In this document: positions 5,397 to 6,798 of the stretch, in pieces
Numbering within the stretch: position 1 is the first letter of the stretch
Layout of the letters: each line of letters begins with the position of its first letter
DNA from: DASTRU01 sp035761045
GTDB taxonomy: Bacteria; Pseudomonadota; Gammaproteobacteria; Burkholderiales; Burkholderiaceae_E
Length of the DNA: 6,798 bases
Assembly (NCBI GenBank): GCA_035761045.1
Contig: DASTRU010000212.1
Location: 1 to 6,798 of the forward strand
Direction of reading: 5' to 3'
Made by a program: the position numbers and the translations under genes
The notes under the pieces: generated by a model
Seen by the model: the letters and a program-made list of their open reading frames with translations, nothing else
What the model was told of the DNA's origin: nothing
Database searches by the model: none

Positions 5397-6476
5397 ATGA
5401 ACGTATCTCCGCTTTCCTCAACTCACGCGCACGTCGTTTATTCCGCTTCCCATCCTCGTTCGCCCGCGCCGTTATTGCCGTCGGGTCATGCCTATCGTCC
5501 CCATGTACCGCGCACCGCGATTCAGTCCTTTATTGAACGCGCGCGCGAAAGGCGCGATCGATTCGCCATGTTCGCGCCAAGCACGCCGCATCCCACGGCC
5601 GCGCGGCCGTTGCTTCATCCGCCGCGCTTTGTCGATACCCCAACCTCGTCCAATTGCGCGGACGATGCCTGCGCGGTCTCGTTTTGGCGTCACGACGAAC
5701 CGGTATTGAGCTGGAACACGTTGTGCGCGAGTCCGCTGCATCAACAGGCGTTCGATGCCGAGCCGAGTTTGTTTCAACGTCTGCGCGCGGTGGCGGAGCT
5801 TGGCTATTGCTTCGTGCTGCGGCCGGGCAAGAAGGTGGATGGCGTGTATCCCGGTTGGCGGGTGGCGGTGATGAGTAGTGGACGACTGCCCTCGGGCGAC
5901 GTCATGCACCCGCGCGACACCGCCTTCGCGATGCGTCAGACCGCGCGCAACATCGCGAAGGTCAACGACTTATTCGCCCGCGTGGAGCTCGCGTTGGTGG
6001 ACGCGGCACACGCACCGCCTCGACTCACGCGCACCCCGACCGCGCGCCGCGAGGACGAACGCTTGCGCGTGGCCATGCTCAACGACACGCAACGCGAACG
6101 ATTCGGCGCCGCACTTGAACGCGGCCGCCTTTTAAAGCCCAATGGCTCGCCGCTTGATACCACCGGTTGGCGCACGCAAAACGGCGACGACACTGGCATT
6201 TTCGTGCTGATGCCCAACGAGCGGTTTTACGTAGCCAGCGGCATGCATTTCGAACCTGGCGCGGGGCTGCTGAAGGAAACCTCGCTTTCGGGCGGAAACG
6301 AGGTGTTGTATGCGGGCGTAGTGGGCACCGATGCGTCGGGGCGCATTCAATCGTTAAGCGATTACAGCCCCGGCTACGAGCCAAGCCTTACGCACACCGA
6401 ATCGCTCTTGCGTTGGCTCAAGGCCCGCGAGGTCGATATTCGCGACATCAACCTCGCGCAGATTTACGCGGTGTGA
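5397..6476 (+). CDS. Uncharacterised protein with a toxin/effector-like C-terminal module
   Basis: I do not recognise the full protein. From the ATG at 5397 it is 359 residues with no signal peptide or membrane span. Residues 1-40 are rich in Ser, Pro, His and Ala and look disordered. Residues 41-56 form a charged, helix-prone stretch; residues 95-245 look globular, with many Arg and Asp. The last 90 residues (GIFVLMPNERFYVASG at 267-282, ETSLSGG at 294-300, LYAGVVG at 304-310, then YSPGYEP at 323-329 and LLRWLKAREVDI) match in layout a C-terminal module I recall from secreted toxins and type III-type effectors. In those, a turn S-x-x-x-G-G is followed by AAGE and SGHYxP; here SGHYxP has become SPGYEP with the same spacing. 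That match is from memory and is inference. The start is uncertain: the frame opens at TTG 5334, no Shine-Dalgarno precedes 5397, and Met58 (5568) is an alternative. Confidence 0.75.
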   Translation: MNVSPLSSTHAHVVYSASHPRSPAPLLPSGHAYRPHVPRTAIQSFIERARERRDRFAMFAPSTPHPTAARPLLHPPRFVDTPTSSNCADDACAVSFWRHDEPVLSWNTLCASPLHQQAFDAEPSLFQRLRAVAELGYCFVLRPGKKVDGVYPGWRVAVMSSGRLPSGDVMHPRDTAFAMRQTARNIAKVNDLFARVELALVDAAHAPPRLTRTPTARREDERLRVAMLNDTQRERFGAALERGRLLKPNGSPLDTTGWRTQNGDDTGIFVLMPNERFYVASGMHFEPGAGLLKETSLSGGNEVLYAGVVGTDASGRIQSLSDYSPGYEPSLTHTESLLRWLKAREVDIRDINLAQIYAV

Positions 6477-6662
6477 GTGATTCAAGCCGCCATCGCATGC
6501 GTCGATTTTTCGTGGTCGATATCACGCGACCTTTGGATGCCGCCAGGTTTTTTCGTGCGACTGGGACTTGCATCACGTAGCCCGAATCGCCGCCCGCGTG
6601 AGTGCCTTTGCAACGATCGGCGTCGTGAGTACGGTAAGGCTCCACTTGCATCGTGCATTCCC
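6477..6662. other. Intergenic region, 186 nt
   Basis: I see no gene here. ACTTGCATC occurs twice (6566-6574 and 6644-6652). GGTCG (6514-6518) and CGACC (6527-6531) form a short inverted repeat inside a stretch that shares the ten bases TTCGTGGTCG with the region before the hydrolase. A weak stem followed by six T lies at 6528-6553. No convincing promoter for the following gene is visible. Confidence 0.5.
6528..6553 (+). terminator. Weak candidate intrinsic terminator
   Basis: GACCT (6528-6532) can pair with AGGTT (6545-6549; one G-U), with a possible inner GG/CC pairing, and is followed by T to 6553. It lies about 50 nt after the stop of the 5397-6476 gene. The stem is short, so this is only a candidate. 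Confidence 0.3.
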
Positions 6663-6798
6663 ATGGCCCTAACAAACTCCGCCGTGCCCGTTCAAACCGT
6701 TGATGCCTTGCAGCCACCCAACGAGACCGATCGATTGGAGGCATTGCGAGCGTATCGGATTCTCGACACGCCGCCCGAGCAGGCCTACGACGACATCA
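6663..6798 (+). CDS. N-terminus of a GAF-domain signalling protein (partial)
   Basis: Only the first 45 codons are in the window. After a variable start, residues from about 21 read NETDRLEALRAYRILDTPPE followed by QAYDDI. This is the lead-in typical of bacterial GAF-domain sensors (ERL..L..Y.ILDTPPE..FDDI), which usually continue into a GAF domain and then a histidine kinase, GGDEF or similar output module. Which output this one has cannot be seen. The ATG at 6663 is the first start in a frame with no ATG, GTG or TTG in the 90 bases upstream. No good Shine-Dalgarno precedes it. It follows the gene at 5397-6476 after 186 nt, so a separate transcript is likely. Confidence 0.8.
   Translation, partial: MALTNSAVPVQTVDALQPPNETDRLEALRAYRILDTPPEQAYDDI

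Noticed and set aside
6448..6744. 98-codon minus-strand frame covering the 6477-6662 gap
   Set aside because: It starts inside the GAF-protein gene, ends inside the preceding gene, has no ribosome site and resembles nothing I know. It is kept only as a remote possibility.

Overview
The window looks like the chromosome of a GC-rich betaproteobacterium, most likely in or near Burkholderiales. The evidence is the gene order queA-tgt-yajC-secD on one strand, the SecD N-terminus (MNRYPWWKYALIALAVLFG), the betaproteobacterial style of the Tgt and YajC proteins, and strongly G/C-ending codons. The species cannot be named from this sequence.

Left part (1-3928, minus strand) is conserved housekeeping. 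It is read right to left: queA and tgt (two enzymes of the queuosine tRNA modification pathway), then yajC and secD (accessory subunits of the Sec protein-export machinery). secD runs off the left edge. A candidate extended -10 promoter lies in front of yajC, so yajC-secD may be transcribed separately from queA-tgt as well as by read-through. Two translation starts here are odd. tgt appears to begin with TTG without a Shine-Dalgarno sequence. queA has no good ribosome site of its own, but a strong one sits 50 nt upstream, in front of a short out-of-frame ORF.

Middle (3929-4244): a complete tRNA-Leu(CAA) with encoded CCA lies divergently from queA. The flanking non-coding DNA holds three clear inverted repeats: one between queA and the tRNA, one after the tRNA, and one just before the next gene.

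Right part (4245-6798, plus strand) is accessory in character. It holds a predicted lipoprotein of the hormone-sensitive-lipase-type alpha/beta hydrolase family, a strong intrinsic terminator, and a 359-residue protein of unknown function. The C-terminal ~90 residues of that protein resemble a module I associate with secreted toxins and effectors (an S-x-x-Y-x-P element after an S-x-x-G-G turn). Last comes the first 45 codons of a protein with the conserved N-terminal lead-in of GAF-domain signalling proteins. These three genes show no shared pathway, and the terminator between the first two argues against one operon.

I did not find a clear new multi-gene system. The best candidate for something undescribed is the protein at 5397-6476, together with the terminator immediately upstream of its start. 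No stretch longer than 300 bases lacks a gene; the largest gap is 6477-6662.
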